Shown here piece after piece: positions 33,121 through 42,459 of a stretch of DNA of 64,000 bases. Within the stretch, counting starts at the first letter, position 1. Every line of letters begins with the position of its first letter. The translations under genes were made by a program, and so were the position numbers. The DNA is taken from assembly GCF_003034915.1 (NCBI RefSeq), contig NZ_PZJX01000024.1, positions 264,450 through 328,449 of the forward strand. The letters are read 5' to 3'. A model generated the notes under the pieces. That model had not been told where the DNA came from, did not search any database, and saw nothing but the letters and a program-made list of their open reading frames with translations. Origin of the DNA: Mesorhizobium helmanticense. Its GTDB lineage: Bacteria; Pseudomonadota; Alphaproteobacteria; Rhizobiales; Rhizobiaceae.

Positions 33121-33132
33121 TGCGTCGCAACA
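33121..33132 (+). promoter_or_regulatory. TGC-N3-GCA motif upstream of exoX
   Basis: TGCGTCGCAACA lies about 230 bases before the exoX-like start. It shares the TGC-RNY-GCA-ACA form with the exoY and exoL/exoT sites. Confidence 0.35.
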
Positions 33133-33362
33133 TGGCAGAGTCGATCTGGCCAGCGCATTCAAATTTCTTTGTGGTTGGCCTTGCCGGCTATTGCACGCCC
33201 TAATAGAATTGCAATTGGTTTCTGTCGGAGTATGGACAGTTGGGAAAGGCCGGAAGCAACCGGCCGAAAAGCGGGCGCTTTGATAAGCTCGCATGGCGAA
33301 GGGAGGCTCGGGGTGGGTCAATCATCGATTTATGCCCGAGCAGATTTGACAGGCTGTGGGGT

Positions 33363-33635
33363 ATGTCGCTACCAAAATTCATCGTCGGCATGATTTTCGC
33401 CCTGGCGATCGTGATCGCCTGGTCCTATTTGGGTGGCGCCTCGTTCAGTACGACGCTTTTTCGCGTCATCGGCTGCGCCATTGTCATCCAACTGGGCTAC
33501 TTTCTGCTGGTCTTCATCATGGTTGCCAGAAACGCCCCGACACCGGCTGACAAGATTCGCGACGCTGGACGAAAACTGGGTTCGGCCGAAGCGTCCGATG
33601 GCGAGAAGTTCAGCGCCAGGCGAAGCCTGCGCTGA
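33363..33635 (+). CDS. exoX: ExoX/SyrA-like exopolysaccharide production repressor
   Basis: A 90-residue membrane protein. The start MSLPKFIVGMIFALAIVIAW and a second hydrophobic helix (LFRVIGCAIVIQLGYFLLVF) match the short ExoX/SyrA family, which lowers exopolysaccharide output after transcription by acting against the ExoY step. The C-terminal tail is soluble and charged. ATG 33363 is chosen over the upstream in-frame ATG at 33240 because family members start exactly at MSLPKF-like sequence. Its location beside and divergent from exoY supports the call. Confidence 0.82.
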   Translation: MSLPKFIVGMIFALAIVIAWSYLGGASFSTTLFRVIGCAIVIQLGYFLLVFIMVARNAPTPADKIRDAGRKLGSAEASDGEKFSARRSLR

Positions 33636-33840
33636 GAGCTAGTCCGCGCTGGGACGACTGCCCGCTCACGGCATTCAACACCATTCATTTGACGTTGGAT
33701 TGATTCGCAATCAACACCGGCTGCCTATCTAAGTGGCAACGCGCGCTGGCCGCGGGTATTCGCCCCAGCCGATCTGCGCCATAGCGGCACCGAAAGGAAA
33801 GACTGGACGGCGCGAATGATTTTGGCGATGCTTTGCTTCG

Positions 33841-33868
33841 CACTTGCAGCATAGCACTTGCAGCATAA
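33841..33868 (+). repeat. Two tandem 14-base copies
   Basis: CACTTGCAGCATAG (33841-33854) is followed at once by CACTTGCAGCATAA. This lies in the 343-base spacer between exoX and the exoU-like gene, in which I see no gene. A replication slip is the simplest explanation. Confidence 0.6.
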
Positions 33869-33978
33869 GCGTCGGCCGACGCCGGCAGCGATGGGCCGGG
33901 CAGTCGATGGCAATGATATCGGGCATTGGGACGGGGGAAGGAAATTCGGAGCCACCTGTGCAATCGAGAGGCCAAGCC

Positions 33979-34992
33979 ATGACAGGATCCCAGGTCTGCG
34001 TGATCATCGCCGCCCGCAACGCAGCGCGGACAATCCCGGCCGCCATCGCATCGGCTTTGCGCGAACCGGAGGTGGCGGAAGTTGTCGTCGTCGACGACGC
34101 CTCCACCGACGACACGGCCAAGGTCGCTCAGGCGGCCGATGATGGCAGTGGCCGGCTTTGCATCATCCGCTTCGACGTCAACCAGGGCCCTTCCTTCGCC
34201 CGCAACGCCGCGATCGCCAGGTCCAAATCGCCGTTCATCAGCATTCTGGACGCCGACGATTTCTTTCTCACGGGCAGGTTTGGCGAATTGTTCGCTGGCG
34301 CCGACTGGGATTTCGCCGCCGACAACATCATGTTGATCCGGGACGATGCGGCGACCGATGTCTCGAAGATCGTGGCCCCACGGTTTTCGGCCGATCCGGA
34401 GTTTCTCGATTTCGAGCGCTTCATCGAAGGCAACATTTCCAGGCGCCGTGTGCAGAGGGGTGAACTGGGCTTCCTCAAACCGGTGATCAGCCGTGCCTTC
34501 CTCGATCGGCATGGGCTGCGCTACGACGAAAACCTGCGTCTGGGCGAAGACTACGAACTCTACGCGCGCGCAGTCGCATGCGGGGCGCGGTTCAAGGTCA
34601 TCAGGTCCTGTGGCTATGGGGCGATCGTTCGCGCCGATTCGCTGAGTGGCCGGCACAAGACCCAGGATCTCAAACGCCTGGCCGATGCGGATCTGGCGCT
34701 GCTGGCGATCGACACTTTGCCGGAAGGTTCGAAAGCCGTGCTCAGAAGGCACGAGCGGCATGTGCGCGACAAATACCGGCTGCGGAATTTCCTCGACGTG
34801 AAGGCCGAGCGAGGCCTGGCGTCGGCGGCGCGCTATGCGCTTGCCAGTCAGTCCAATCTTGTCCCCATCGTTCGCGGCGTGGCTGCCGACAAGCTGGAGG
34901 CGCTGTTCCGCCACATCGGCTTCTCAAAGCACCAGCATGTGCCGCCCCGGCGCTTTCTGATGACCGCAACCAGCGCGGCCAGCGAGAGGTAA
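33979..34992 (+). CDS. exoU: GT2 glycosyltransferase, ExoU-like
   Basis: A 337-residue family-2 glycosyltransferase starting at ATG 33979 (MTGSQVCVIIAARNAA). Donor-binding motifs are VVVDDASTDDT and SILDADDFF; the acceptor-side segment GLRYDENLRLGEDYELYARA is typical of ExoU/ExoO proteins. In succinoglycan synthesis ExoU adds a late glucose. Gene order (exoX then exoU) is the same as in Sinorhizobium. It closely resembles the ExoO-like protein at 47255, suggesting an old duplication. Confidence 0.82.
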   Translation: MTGSQVCVIIAARNAARTIPAAIASALREPEVAEVVVVDDASTDDTAKVAQAADDGSGRLCIIRFDVNQGPSFARNAAIARSKSPFISILDADDFFLTGRFGELFAGADWDFAADNIMLIRDDAATDVSKIVAPRFSADPEFLDFERFIEGNISRRRVQRGELGFLKPVISRAFLDRHGLRYDENLRLGEDYELYARAVACGARFKVIRSCGYGAIVRADSLSGRHKTQDLKRLADADLALLAIDTLPEGSKAVLRRHERHVRDKYRLRNFLDVKAERGLASAARYALASQSNLVPIVRGVAADKLEALFRHIGFSKHQHVPPRRFLMTATSAASER

Positions 34993-35278
34993 GCGGTTCG
35001 CGCCAGAGCTTTGCCCCTCATGTCATCAGCTTCTTACCTCGCCGTCTCGGCCGGGATTCACGAGTTTCGGTCTGATGCGTGACGCCTGGGGGCGCAGCCA
35101 TTCTTGCGTATAAACTACATAAAAACAAAAGCTTAACGCAAAGCCTGTGAATTTCTTCAGGCGCGACACGCTTTAGGTGGTTGCCTACTCGCTCCTGGGA
35201 TGGCACTGTATGTTGCGGTGCAGCAATTCTGGTTGGCCGATCGAAACGGCCCCAAATATCTCCCAGTGAGAGGAGCAT

Positions 35279-35677
35279 ATGGCTTCGATATTCGGTTTCA
35301 GATCAAGGAATCCGGCCCGCGACAGGCGGACCGACATTGCGCGTCTGGATCGCCTGGCAAAGTTGTTCGACCAGATTGCCGCCGAGGTCGAAGCGGAAAA
35401 GAGCGGACTTGAGAGCCGCTACCGGACAAAGGCCACCAACGCGGCCTTCCTGGTCGAGGCGATGGAGAATGGAGCGGCGTCCTCCAGCAGTTCGGCGGAA
35501 GTCAGTGAATTAACGAAGTCGATCCTGAATTGCGAGCGCCGGATTTCAGCGCTCACCCGTCAAAACGAATTGATGAAGGACATCCGTCATTCGCTGGATG
35601 AAATCTTCGACCAGAACGCCCAGCATGGCTCCACTACCAAGGCCGCTCTGGCCAAGCCGGCTGCCGGCGCGGGCTGA
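35279..35677 (+). CDS. Coiled-coil hypothetical protein
   Basis: A 132-residue soluble protein starting at ATG 35279 after GAGAGGAG. Residues about 18-60 (TDIARLDRLAKLFDQIAAEV) and 75-118 look helical and charged, consistent with coiled coil, separated by a serine run (ASSSSSAE). The C-terminus is Ala/Pro/Gly-rich. I do not recognise a family. It lies between exoU- and exoK-like genes on the same strand, so it may belong to the EPS operon. Confidence 0.6.
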   Translation: MASIFGFRSRNPARDRRTDIARLDRLAKLFDQIAAEVEAEKSGLESRYRTKATNAAFLVEAMENGAASSSSSAEVSELTKSILNCERRISALTRQNELMKDIRHSLDEIFDQNAQHGSTTKAALAKPAAGAG

Positions 35678-35827
35678 AGCCAGGATCCTGGCCGACGCAG
35701 GCAACAGGCTGACGCTGGAGCAAGAGGCCAGGCGCGGGGCTGGACGAAGGGTCAAGATCAGCTTGTTTCATCACGGTTTGAATATCGACTTTGGGTTGGG
35801 GGCGCACAGCACAAAGGTGAGTTTGGT

Positions 35828-36724
35828 ATGAGCGCGAATCCGAAGAACACGTCCACTCCGACAACTGGCACTCCAACAACCGGCGACCCATCAACCGGCC
35901 GAATGCCGTTCCTGCGCTGGATCAGGCAAGGGAGACGGCTATCCTCGATTGGGGCGTTTGTGCTGGTCGCTCTCGGCGGCCTGATTGCAGGCCCGGCCCC
36001 ATCCCGTGCCCAAGATATCCAAAGCGCACCATCATTCGTCGATGATTTCAGCAAATTCGACCGTTCGCGCTGGTATATTGCCGACGGCTGGAGCAACGGC
36101 GCTTTTCAAAACTGCATCTGGTCCAAGAACCTGGTCAAGCTTTCCGACGGCATGCTGACGCTCGGCTTCGAAAAGCGCAAACTGAAGGATCGCGACTTTG
36201 CCTGCGCCGAAATCCAGACCAAGCAACGCTTCGGCTATGGCACCTATGAGGCGCGCATGAAGACGGACACCGGATCCGGCCTCAACGCGGCCTTCTTTTC
36301 CTATATCGGTCCCTCCGACAAGCAGCCATGGGATGAAATCGATTTCGAGATCCTGACCAAGGATACGTCCAAGGTGCAGGTCAACGCCTATATTGCCGGC
36401 AAGGGCAAGAACGAGAAGTTGGTCGATGTCGAAGGCGGCGCCGACAAGGCCTTCAACGACTATGCCTTCGTCTGGGAGAAGGACAGGCTGCGCTGGTACG
36501 TCAATGGCAAGCTTGTGCACACCATTACCGATCCGGCAAAGCTGCCCAGCCATGCGCAAAAGATATTCTTCAGCCTTTGGGGCAGCGATACGATGAAGGG
36601 CTGGATGGGCCCGTTTTCGGATCCGGGTCGCAAGCTCACCATGCAGGTGGATCGCGTCGCATTTACCGCACTAGGCCAACCGTGCCAGTTTCCGGAATCG
36701 CTGGCATGCGGCATAACGAACTAG
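35828..36724 (+). CDS. exoK: Secreted GH16 endo-beta-glycanase, ExoK-like
   Basis: A 298-residue family-16 glycosidase. A basic and hydrophobic N-terminal region (SSIGAFVLVALGGLIAGPAP) acts as signal or anchor. The catalytic ExDxxE motif is DEIDFEILTKD, preceded by FGYGTYEARMKTD and followed by FVWEKDRLRWYVNGKLV, all standard for the family. ExoK-type enzymes cut nascent exopolysaccharide to produce lower-mass forms. It is located upstream of ugd in a plus-strand run. Confidence 0.88.
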   Translation: MSANPKNTSTPTTGTPTTGDPSTGRMPFLRWIRQGRRLSSIGAFVLVALGGLIAGPAPSRAQDIQSAPSFVDDFSKFDRSRWYIADGWSNGAFQNCIWSKNLVKLSDGMLTLGFEKRKLKDRDFACAEIQTKQRFGYGTYEARMKTDTGSGLNAAFFSYIGPSDKQPWDEIDFEILTKDTSKVQVNAYIAGKGKNEKLVDVEGGADKAFNDYAFVWEKDRLRWYVNGKLVHTITDPAKLPSHAQKIFFSLWGSDTMKGWMGPFSDPGRKLTMQVDRVAFTALGQPCQFPESLACGITN

Positions 36725-36805
36725 CCGTGAAAACACGCCCTGAAAAACGCATCTGAACCGGCCGGACCGGAAACGGTCCGAAGCCTTGAACAGGAATGAA
36801 ACCGA

Positions 36806-38137
36806 ATGAATCTGACGGTCTTTGGAATTGGCTATGTCGGCCTCGTGCAGGCGGCGGTGCTTGCGGAAGTCGGTCACCAGGTGGTGTGCGTCGACATCGA
36901 CGCGAAAAAGGTCGAACGGCTCAATCAGGGCTTGATTCCGATTTACGAGCCCGGGCTCGAAAACCTGGTCAAGGAGAACCATGCGGCCGGCCGTATCAAG
37001 TTCACCACCGACGCCGTCGCGGCGGTCAAGCATGGCGAGATCCAGATGATCGCCGTCGGCACGCCTCCGGGCGAGGACGGTTCGGCCGACCTCAAATATG
37101 TGCTGGCCGTCGCCGAGACCATCGGCCGGGAGATGGACGCACCCAAGATCGTCGTCGGCAAGTCGACCGTGCCGGTCGGCACCTGCGAAAAAGTCAAGGC
37201 CAGGATCGCGGCCACGCTGAAGGCGCGCGGTCGCGAGGATCTCGCCTTCGACGTCGCCTCGAATCCCGAGTTCCTCAAGGAGGGCTCCGCTGTGGCCGAC
37301 TGCATGAAGCCCGACCGCATCATCGTCGGCACCGGCAGCGAGGGCACCGAGGCGGTGATGCGCGAGCTTTACGCCCCGTTCAACCGCAACCACGAGAAGA
37401 TGATCGTAATGGACGTGCGCAGCGCCGAGTTCACCAAATACGCGGCCAACTGCATGCTGGCGACCAAGATCAGCTTCATGAACGAAATGGCCAATCTGGC
37501 CGAGGAGCTAGGCGCCGACATCGAGGAGGTCCGCAAGGGTATCGGCAGCGATCCGCGCATCGGCTACCACTTCATCTACCCGGGCCTCGGCTATGGCGGC
37601 TCGTGCTTCCCCAAGGATGTGCGCGCCCTGATCAAGACCGCCGAAGGCGTCAAATTCGATGCCAAGCTGCTGCGCGCGGTCGAGGAGCGCAACAACGCGC
37701 AGAAGTCGGTTCTGTTCGACAAGGTGAACCGCTATTTCAAGGGCAATCTCAAGGGCAAGACCTTCGCGCTGTGGGGCCTGGCCTTCAAGCCCAACACCGA
37801 CGACATGCGCGAGGCGCCGGCGCGCGTCCTGATGGAAGCGCTCTGGAAGGCCGGCGCCAAGGTGCAGGCCTACGATCCTGAGGCGATGCAGGAATGCCAG
37901 CACATCTACGGGCTGCGTGACGATCTGCTCTTGTGCGGGACCAAGGAGGCAGCGCTGCGTGGCGCCGATGCGCTCCTGATCGCGACCGAGTGGAAGAGCT
38001 TCCGCGCCCCGTCCTTCGATGCGATGAAGGATGCGCTGACCACGCCTATCATCTTCGATGGCCGCAACCTCTACGACCCGAAGGTCATCGCCCGCCACGG
38101 CATCGAATACCACTCGATCGGCAGGATGGCGGCATAA
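36806..38137 (+). CDS. ugd: UDP-glucose 6-dehydrogenase
   Basis: A 443-residue NAD-dependent enzyme making UDP-glucuronate. The Rossmann start is [21 protein letters not shown], the active-site cysteine is in [15 protein letters not shown], and [20 protein letters not shown] plus [17 protein letters not shown] are diagnostic. Placed 80 bases after exoK and on the same strand, it would supply glucuronate for the polysaccharide. This differs from succinoglycan, whose charge comes from pyruvyl and succinyl groups. Confidence 0.95.
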   Translation: MNLTVFGIGYVGLVQAAVLAEVGHQVVCVDIDAKKVERLNQGLIPIYEPGLENLVKENHAAGRIKFTTDAVAAVKHGEIQMIAVGTPPGEDGSADLKYVLAVAETIGREMDAPKIVVGKSTVPVGTCEKVKARIAATLKARGREDLAFDVASNPEFLKEGSAVADCMKPDRIIVGTGSEGTEAVMRELYAPFNRNHEKMIVMDVRSAEFTKYAANCMLATKISFMNEMANLAEELGADIEEVRKGIGSDPRIGYHFIYPGLGYGGSCFPKDVRALIKTAEGVKFDAKLLRAVEERNNAQKSVLFDKVNRYFKGNLKGKTFALWGLAFKPNTDDMREAPARVLMEALWKAGAKVQAYDPEAMQECQHIYGLRDDLLLCGTKEAALRGADALLIATEWKSFRAPSFDAMKDALTTPIIFDGRNLYDPKVIARHGIEYHSIGRMAA

Positions 38138-38160
38138 GGCCTTGCGGTAACGACCGGCGT

Positions 38161-38282
38161 CAGGGCTTCGGATTCCAAGGCATGTCGCGCAAAAGTGTGC
38201 AGCGGTTTTGCGGTAACGACATGCATAAAAACAAGAACCTAAAGCGCGTCGCATGAGGCCGGTCGAACGCTACGCGCTTTAG
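38161..38282. repeat. Rhizobial-type intergenic repeat that supplies a stop codon
   Basis: The stretch with CGCAAAAGTGTGCAGCGG and TTTTGCGGTAACGACATGC is followed by the inverted pair CTAAAGCGCGT (38239-38249) and ACGCGCTTTAG (38272-38282). The TTA at 38279-38281, inside the right arm, is the stop codon of the minus-strand gene. The first part resembles the CCGCTTCACACTTTT core of the palindrome at 17953. Confidence 0.65.
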
Positions 38283-38728
38283 GCGTCCTGGCGCATCTCG
38301 AAATTGGCGAATGGGTTGGTGCATGGATGCCAGCCGGTAAACCGGATCGGGTCGTTTGGCGAACTGCGCCAGGCGTAGTCGGTCAGCATATGAAATTCGG
38401 CGATCACCCAACGGTCGAAATGCCTGAGATCCTGCTTTTTCTCTTCGGGCAGCAACTGGCGTGCGGCTCCCAGTTTCAGCTCCTCAAGCAGAGTGACGGC
38501 ATCGCCCAGCTTTTCGTTTGGAAATATCCACGGATTGCGATTCCGGAATTCCAGGACGAATTGCTGCAGATGTTCGATACGCATGTTGAGCTTGCCGAAG
38601 TATTTTTCGAGCGTGACCCGCACCAGGTCCTCGTCCGAAAGCGAGGAAACGGCGGCGTAGGCAATACCTGACGAAGCAACCCCGCCGGCCAGGATGGCCA
38701 GCGCCGCGCGTCGCGAAACCTCGATCAT
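38279..38728 (-). CDS. Tat-signal small partner protein of a GMC oxidoreductase
   Basis: A 149-residue protein with a short twin-arginine leader (SRRAALAILAGGVASSGIAY). The mature part is mostly helical with EFRNRNPWIFPNEKLGDAV and a C-terminal DYAWRSSPNDPIRFTGWHPC. Its position 13 bases after a GMC oxidoreductase gene resembles the subunit-3 (Tat) plus GMC pair of gluconate or fructose dehydrogenases, in which the small subunit carries the large one to the periplasm. Identity is inferred from context and leader. Confidence 0.6.
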   Translation of the reverse strand: MIEVSRRAALAILAGGVASSGIAYAAVSSLSDEDLVRVTLEKYFGKLNMRIEHLQQFVLEFRNRNPWIFPNEKLGDAVTLLEELKLGAARQLLPEEKKQDLRHFDRWVIAEFHMLTDYAWRSSPNDPIRFTGWHPCTNPFANFEMRQDA

Positions 38729-38741
38729 CTGACGTCTCCTT

Positions 38742-40184
38742 TCATGCTATCCGGCTCGCCGCCCGCAAGGAGAGGGCAGCCGCCGTCAGGCTTGGGTTGA
38801 CGCAGGAGCAGCTTGGATAGGTGCTGGTGCCGACGACAACCAGGTTCCGCAGCTGATGGTGGATCATGTCGCTGTCGACGACCGAATCCGCCGGGCTCGA
38901 GCCCATCCGCAATGTGCCCTGGACGTGCGACTCGGTTGGCCGGATGCCGCGATCGAATATCTGCTCGACCGGCAACGGCGCGAGAAGCGCTGGCAATTTC
39001 TCCAGCGCCCGCGCCATGCCTTCGACGGCATAGTTCGACGGTGCCTTGAAACTGACGAATGCGTTGTCGGCCTTGTCGAGGGTGACAAAGTTTTCGGGAT
39101 CGAGCAGATTCTCGGTCACGATGACAAGAGGAAGCGTCTGGCGGATACGCCCCTTTTCCGGGCGCATCCCGTGCTGCCAGCGATTTTCGAAATAGACGAG
39201 GGCTGCCGCATGCTCGGCTCTATGGGGGCCGTCATAAAGGCCGAAATTCAAGCCGGTGGTGATGGTGCTGCCGCCAAAATTGTCGACACCGTCGAGATAG
39301 GCTTCGAAATTCCATCCGTAGGATTCGTGCAGGCCGCGGCCGACGAATTCGCCCGACAGGCCGGAGCGCAACATGATCGCCGGGCTCTGGATGGCATTGG
39401 CGCCGAGAATGAAGAGATCGCCGGTGACGTGGTATTCCTTGCCTTCGTGCATGAATGTGACCGAACGGACCGATCCGCCGACTTGCTCGAGACGACGCAC
39501 TTCGGCGCCGAGGCAGACCGAAACGTCGGGATGCTCGAAGACATGCATCAGGCCATTGTTGACGGTGAATTTTGCGTCGACCGGGCATAGGCCGCATCGC
39601 AAATTGGCGCAGCACGCGGTTCGCTGCGCCGTCGGTACACGCGCCCGCGCCGTCGGCATGACAAAGTGCTGGTCCGGCTGCGCCGCCTTCATCATCCGGT
39701 CCGGCGTCGACATGTTGTGTGGCGGCTGCGGAAACGGCCTGGAGCGCGGCATCATCGCCGCCATGTCGGGATCGCCGGAGATCGACATGACGTCTTCCGC
39801 ATCGCAGTAGAACGGCTCCAGCTCGTCATAGCCGATCGGCCAGTCGTTGCCGATGCCGTAAAGGCTTTTCAGCCTGAAGTCGTTCGGATGGAAGCGTGGT
39901 GTCTGCGCGAACCAGCAATTCGTGCCGCCGCCCAATCCGATTGTGTAATTCCAAGGCTTGTCGGAATTGGTCTTGTAGGTCGTCTCATCGTCGATGTCGG
40001 TGTTGGCGTTCCGGTCGAGCTGCCATTCATGCGTGTTGTGTCGGCCCCATTCCAGAACCAGAATGCGGGCCTTTCGCCGCCTCGCGAACCCGTGCAGGAA
40101 GAAGGCCGAACCGAAACCGGAACCGATGGCGACGAGATCGAAATGGTCGTTGGCGATTTTGTCCGGCCTGACGTCCAGCACCAT
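38742..40184 (-). CDS. GMC-type FAD-dependent oxidoreductase
   Basis: A 480-residue flavoprotein. The FAD motif is FDLVAIGSGFGSAFFLHGFA, and the C-terminal GMC_oxred region ends MIHHQLRNLVVVGTSTYPSC and NPSLTAAALSLRAA. A CCANLRCGLCP cysteine cluster occurs mid-protein near residue 195. It has no leader of its own, consistent with export alongside the Tat partner gene just downstream. Located inside the EPS locus, it could oxidise a sugar or polyol, possibly of the polysaccharide; this is inference. Confidence 0.8.
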   Translation of the reverse strand: MVLDVRPDKIANDHFDLVAIGSGFGSAFFLHGFARRRKARILVLEWGRHNTHEWQLDRNANTDIDDETTYKTNSDKPWNYTIGLGGGTNCWFAQTPRFHPNDFRLKSLYGIGNDWPIGYDELEPFYCDAEDVMSISGDPDMAAMMPRSRPFPQPPHNMSTPDRMMKAAQPDQHFVMPTARARVPTAQRTACCANLRCGLCPVDAKFTVNNGLMHVFEHPDVSVCLGAEVRRLEQVGGSVRSVTFMHEGKEYHVTGDLFILGANAIQSPAIMLRSGLSGEFVGRGLHESYGWNFEAYLDGVDNFGGSTITTGLNFGLYDGPHRAEHAAALVYFENRWQHGMRPEKGRIRQTLPLVIVTENLLDPENFVTLDKADNAFVSFKAPSNYAVEGMARALEKLPALLAPLPVEQIFDRGIRPTESHVQGTLRMGSSPADSVVDSDMIHHQLRNLVVVGTSTYPSCSCVNPSLTAAALSLRAASRIA

Positions 40185-40280
40185 CAGATAAAACCCTTTC
40201 TTGGGACAAGCGCGTTCATCACGGCCTTCGTGCCACTCCTTCGTGCCGCGCCGGTTCGCGTCGCGACGCGCATCAGGCCC

Positions 40281-41360
40281 CTATGCAGCTTTTCGTGAAG
40301 GCTGTTGTGCGGCCTTGTCGAGCAGCGAGAAGAAAGTCGCGAACTGGCGCTCGGGGTTAAGGGCGGGGCGCTCGGAGAATGTCCGCGCGGCCGCCGAGAG
40401 CCGTTCATATTCACGGCTGTCGTTCCACAACAGCCGGATCGCAGCCACCCAGTCGGCGAGCGGCGCGTCATAATCCAGTACCATGCCGCCGGAGCCGATC
40501 GCTTCGGGTAGGCCGCCGCGGCGCGAGCCGACCACCGGGATGCCGCTGCAATGGGCTTCCGACGCCACCCGGCCCCAGGCCTCTTCCCACTTGCTCGGGG
40601 CAAGCAGGATCTTCGTGCGGCCATAAACCGTCTTCATGTCGCTGGTGCGGCTCTCCAGCGTGACGTTGCCGAGCGGCGCGATCGTCTGCTCGATGCGTGC
40701 CCGATGATCGTCGTCGAGCTTCCAGCTTTCGACGAACAGGAACGGGATTTCGGAGCATGCCTCGGCAATGCGCACCGCAAGCTCGAAGCCCTTTTCCTCA
40801 TAGGGGTTGATCAGCGTGACGAATTCGCCAGTCGTCGGCGTGGAGTAGAATGCCGGATTGATGGTCGGCGGGATGACCGTCGAATCGATGTCGAACCTTT
40901 CCTTGTAGGTGCGCGCCGTGAATTCGGAATTGGCGATGTAGTGCGCCGAATGCAGCTCACGCAGGTCGCCGCCCAGTTCATGGAACTCGACATTCCTGAG
41001 ATAGACGACCAGCGGCACGCCCTCGGCTTGCAGCGCCCTGCCGATCGGAACCGACTTGTGGCATTGGACCACGGCGACGTCGGGCTTCAATTTCTCGACG
41101 GCAAAGCGCGCCGCCTCCCAGGGGAACCAGGCCCGCACCACGGGGTAGCCGGGATAGCTGTCGATGACCGCGCGCTGCCTCAGAAGCTTCATCTTGGCGC
41201 GGGCCCTAAGCCCAAAAACGCCCTGGCCGAACAGGGCGGCAAGCACCGCCGCCTCATGCCCATGCTCGAGCAACTGCTCGGCCAGATGATGGGTGCTGGA
41301 CTGGACACCGCCGCTGAATTGCGGCGTGTACCCATTGCCGCCTGCAAAAAGGATTTTCAT
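40281..41360 (-). CDS. GT4-family glycosyltransferase
   Basis: A 359-residue retaining glycosyltransferase. The N-terminal acceptor domain starts MKILFAGGNGYTPQFSGGVQ with the glycine-rich loop and the HHLAEQLLEHGHE helix. The donor domain has TLINPYEEKGFELAVRIAEA and the EX7E region WEEAWGRVASEAHCSGIPVV. It starts 39 bases after the phosphoribosyltransferase-HAD gene, in the same direction, so the pair is probably one transcript. No counterpart is at this point in the classical succinoglycan locus. Confidence 0.85.
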   Translation of the reverse strand: MKILFAGGNGYTPQFSGGVQSSTHHLAEQLLEHGHEAAVLAALFGQGVFGLRARAKMKLLRQRAVIDSYPGYPVVRAWFPWEAARFAVEKLKPDVAVVQCHKSVPIGRALQAEGVPLVVYLRNVEFHELGGDLRELHSAHYIANSEFTARTYKERFDIDSTVIPPTINPAFYSTPTTGEFVTLINPYEEKGFELAVRIAEACSEIPFLFVESWKLDDDHRARIEQTIAPLGNVTLESRTSDMKTVYGRTKILLAPSKWEEAWGRVASEAHCSGIPVVGSRRGGLPEAIGSGGMVLDYDAPLADWVAAIRLLWNDSREYERLSAAARTFSERPALNPERQFATFFSLLDKAAQQPSRKAA

Positions 41361-41399
41361 GGGACAGGGCTCCTTGTCGCATCTCGCATTTCGGTGAGG

Positions 41400-42422
41400 T
41401 CAGGCCGGTCGTTTGACGCGGTTCTTGAGCGTCTCGTAGCCGCGTTCGCCAAGCAGCGTGCGCGCGACATTCTTGATGGCCGTCTTGCGCTCCTCAGGCG
41501 ATTTGATCTGCCGCAATCTGGCCGGGAGATTGCGCGCGCTCTGCCCAAGTGCCGGCAGCGAAAGCGCGTCGGGATAGTTTACCAGATGTGTCTCAACGCA
41601 CAGCACCGGCTTGCCGGAGAGCCTGGCAATCTTGAGGGCCTGTTCGTGCTCGCTTTCGATAAACAGGATGGCGTCGGATTTGCGGTAGAAATCGGCCTTG
41701 AAACTGCCATGCACGCCGAGCCGCTGCCGTTCCGCCTTGCTCGGCAGGTCGAGCATGATCAGGTGATCGTATTGGATGTCGTGCTTGGCAAGCCATGCTT
41801 CGGTAAGCTTGCGGTATTTCTCGAGCCGGCTGGTGACGAGCCAGCCGATCTTGCGGGTCGGGCCGTGGAGCGGCAGCGCTTCGCTCAGGAATTTCTCGTA
41901 GGCCGGTCCGTCGTCGTTTTCGGCTTCGGTCGGATCCAGGCAAAGCACGCCGTCAATGTCGACGCAGCTTTGGGCGAGGAATTTGTGGTGCATGAAGTTC
42001 CACTGGAACATCCTTGGATGCGGCACGACTTCGAAGACGAGATCGGTTTCCTCGTACTGCGGCACCAGGCCGAACACCGCGGCATAGGTGAAGTCCGCCT
42101 TGATGCCGGCGGCTTCTATCCGGCTGCGTGCGTCGCGCATGGCCGCACCGCCGCTGACGCTGTCGTCGATCACCAGGACCTTGCGCATTTCGGAAGCCTT
42201 GCGGTCGAGCGCGGCACGGCGTTTGGTGACGCCCGACGTATAGATCTTTCCAGCGAGGAAACTGTCCAGGTCGGTCATCGGGATGTTGGCCGTCAGGCTG
42301 ACCAGCGTTGCGGCAAGGATGCCGCTGCGGGGAACGCCGACCACCAGGTCGATGTCGCGCGGCAGCCGGTGAAGGTTTCTGACGATGGCATCGTTCATGT
42401 CGGAGATCGATCGGTAGTGCAT
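41400..42422 (-). CDS. Phosphoribosyltransferase domain fused to a HAD-like domain
   Basis: A 340-residue two-domain protein. Residues 1 to about 140 form a type I PRTase: VVGVPRSGILAATL and the PRPP-binding loop VLVIDDSVSGGAAM. From about residue 165 a HAD-like domain starts with CVDIDGVLCLDP (DxD) and includes WLVTSRLEKYRKLTEAWL and KADFYRKSDAILFIESE. Together this suggests transfer to or from PRPP coupled with phosphate removal, perhaps supplying an activated pentose for the polysaccharide. The reaction is a guess. It starts 37 bases after the flippase gene, same strand. Confidence 0.75.
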   Translation of the reverse strand: MHYRSISDMNDAIVRNLHRLPRDIDLVVGVPRSGILAATLVSLTANIPMTDLDSFLAGKIYTSGVTKRRAALDRKASEMRKVLVIDDSVSGGAAMRDARSRIEAAGIKADFTYAAVFGLVPQYEETDLVFEVVPHPRMFQWNFMHHKFLAQSCVDIDGVLCLDPTEAENDDGPAYEKFLSEALPLHGPTRKIGWLVTSRLEKYRKLTEAWLAKHDIQYDHLIMLDLPSKAERQRLGVHGSFKADFYRKSDAILFIESEHEQALKIARLSGKPVLCVETHLVNYPDALSLPALGQSARNLPARLRQIKSPEERKTAIKNVARTLLGERGYETLKNRVKRPA

Positions 42423-42459
42423 GGATTAGACCCGGTCCTGGTATGAATGTCCGTGCATG

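Larger units (their letters stand above)
32760..33362. other. AT-rich exoY-exoX intergenic control region
   Basis: This 603-base spacer has no supportable gene and is much richer in A and T than its surroundings, especially 32860-33075. It should hold both divergent promoters and binding sites for EPS regulators. Two TGC-N3-GCA motifs (32815-32826 and 33121-33132) lie in it. I do not see a convincing -35/-10 pair. Confidence 0.55.
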
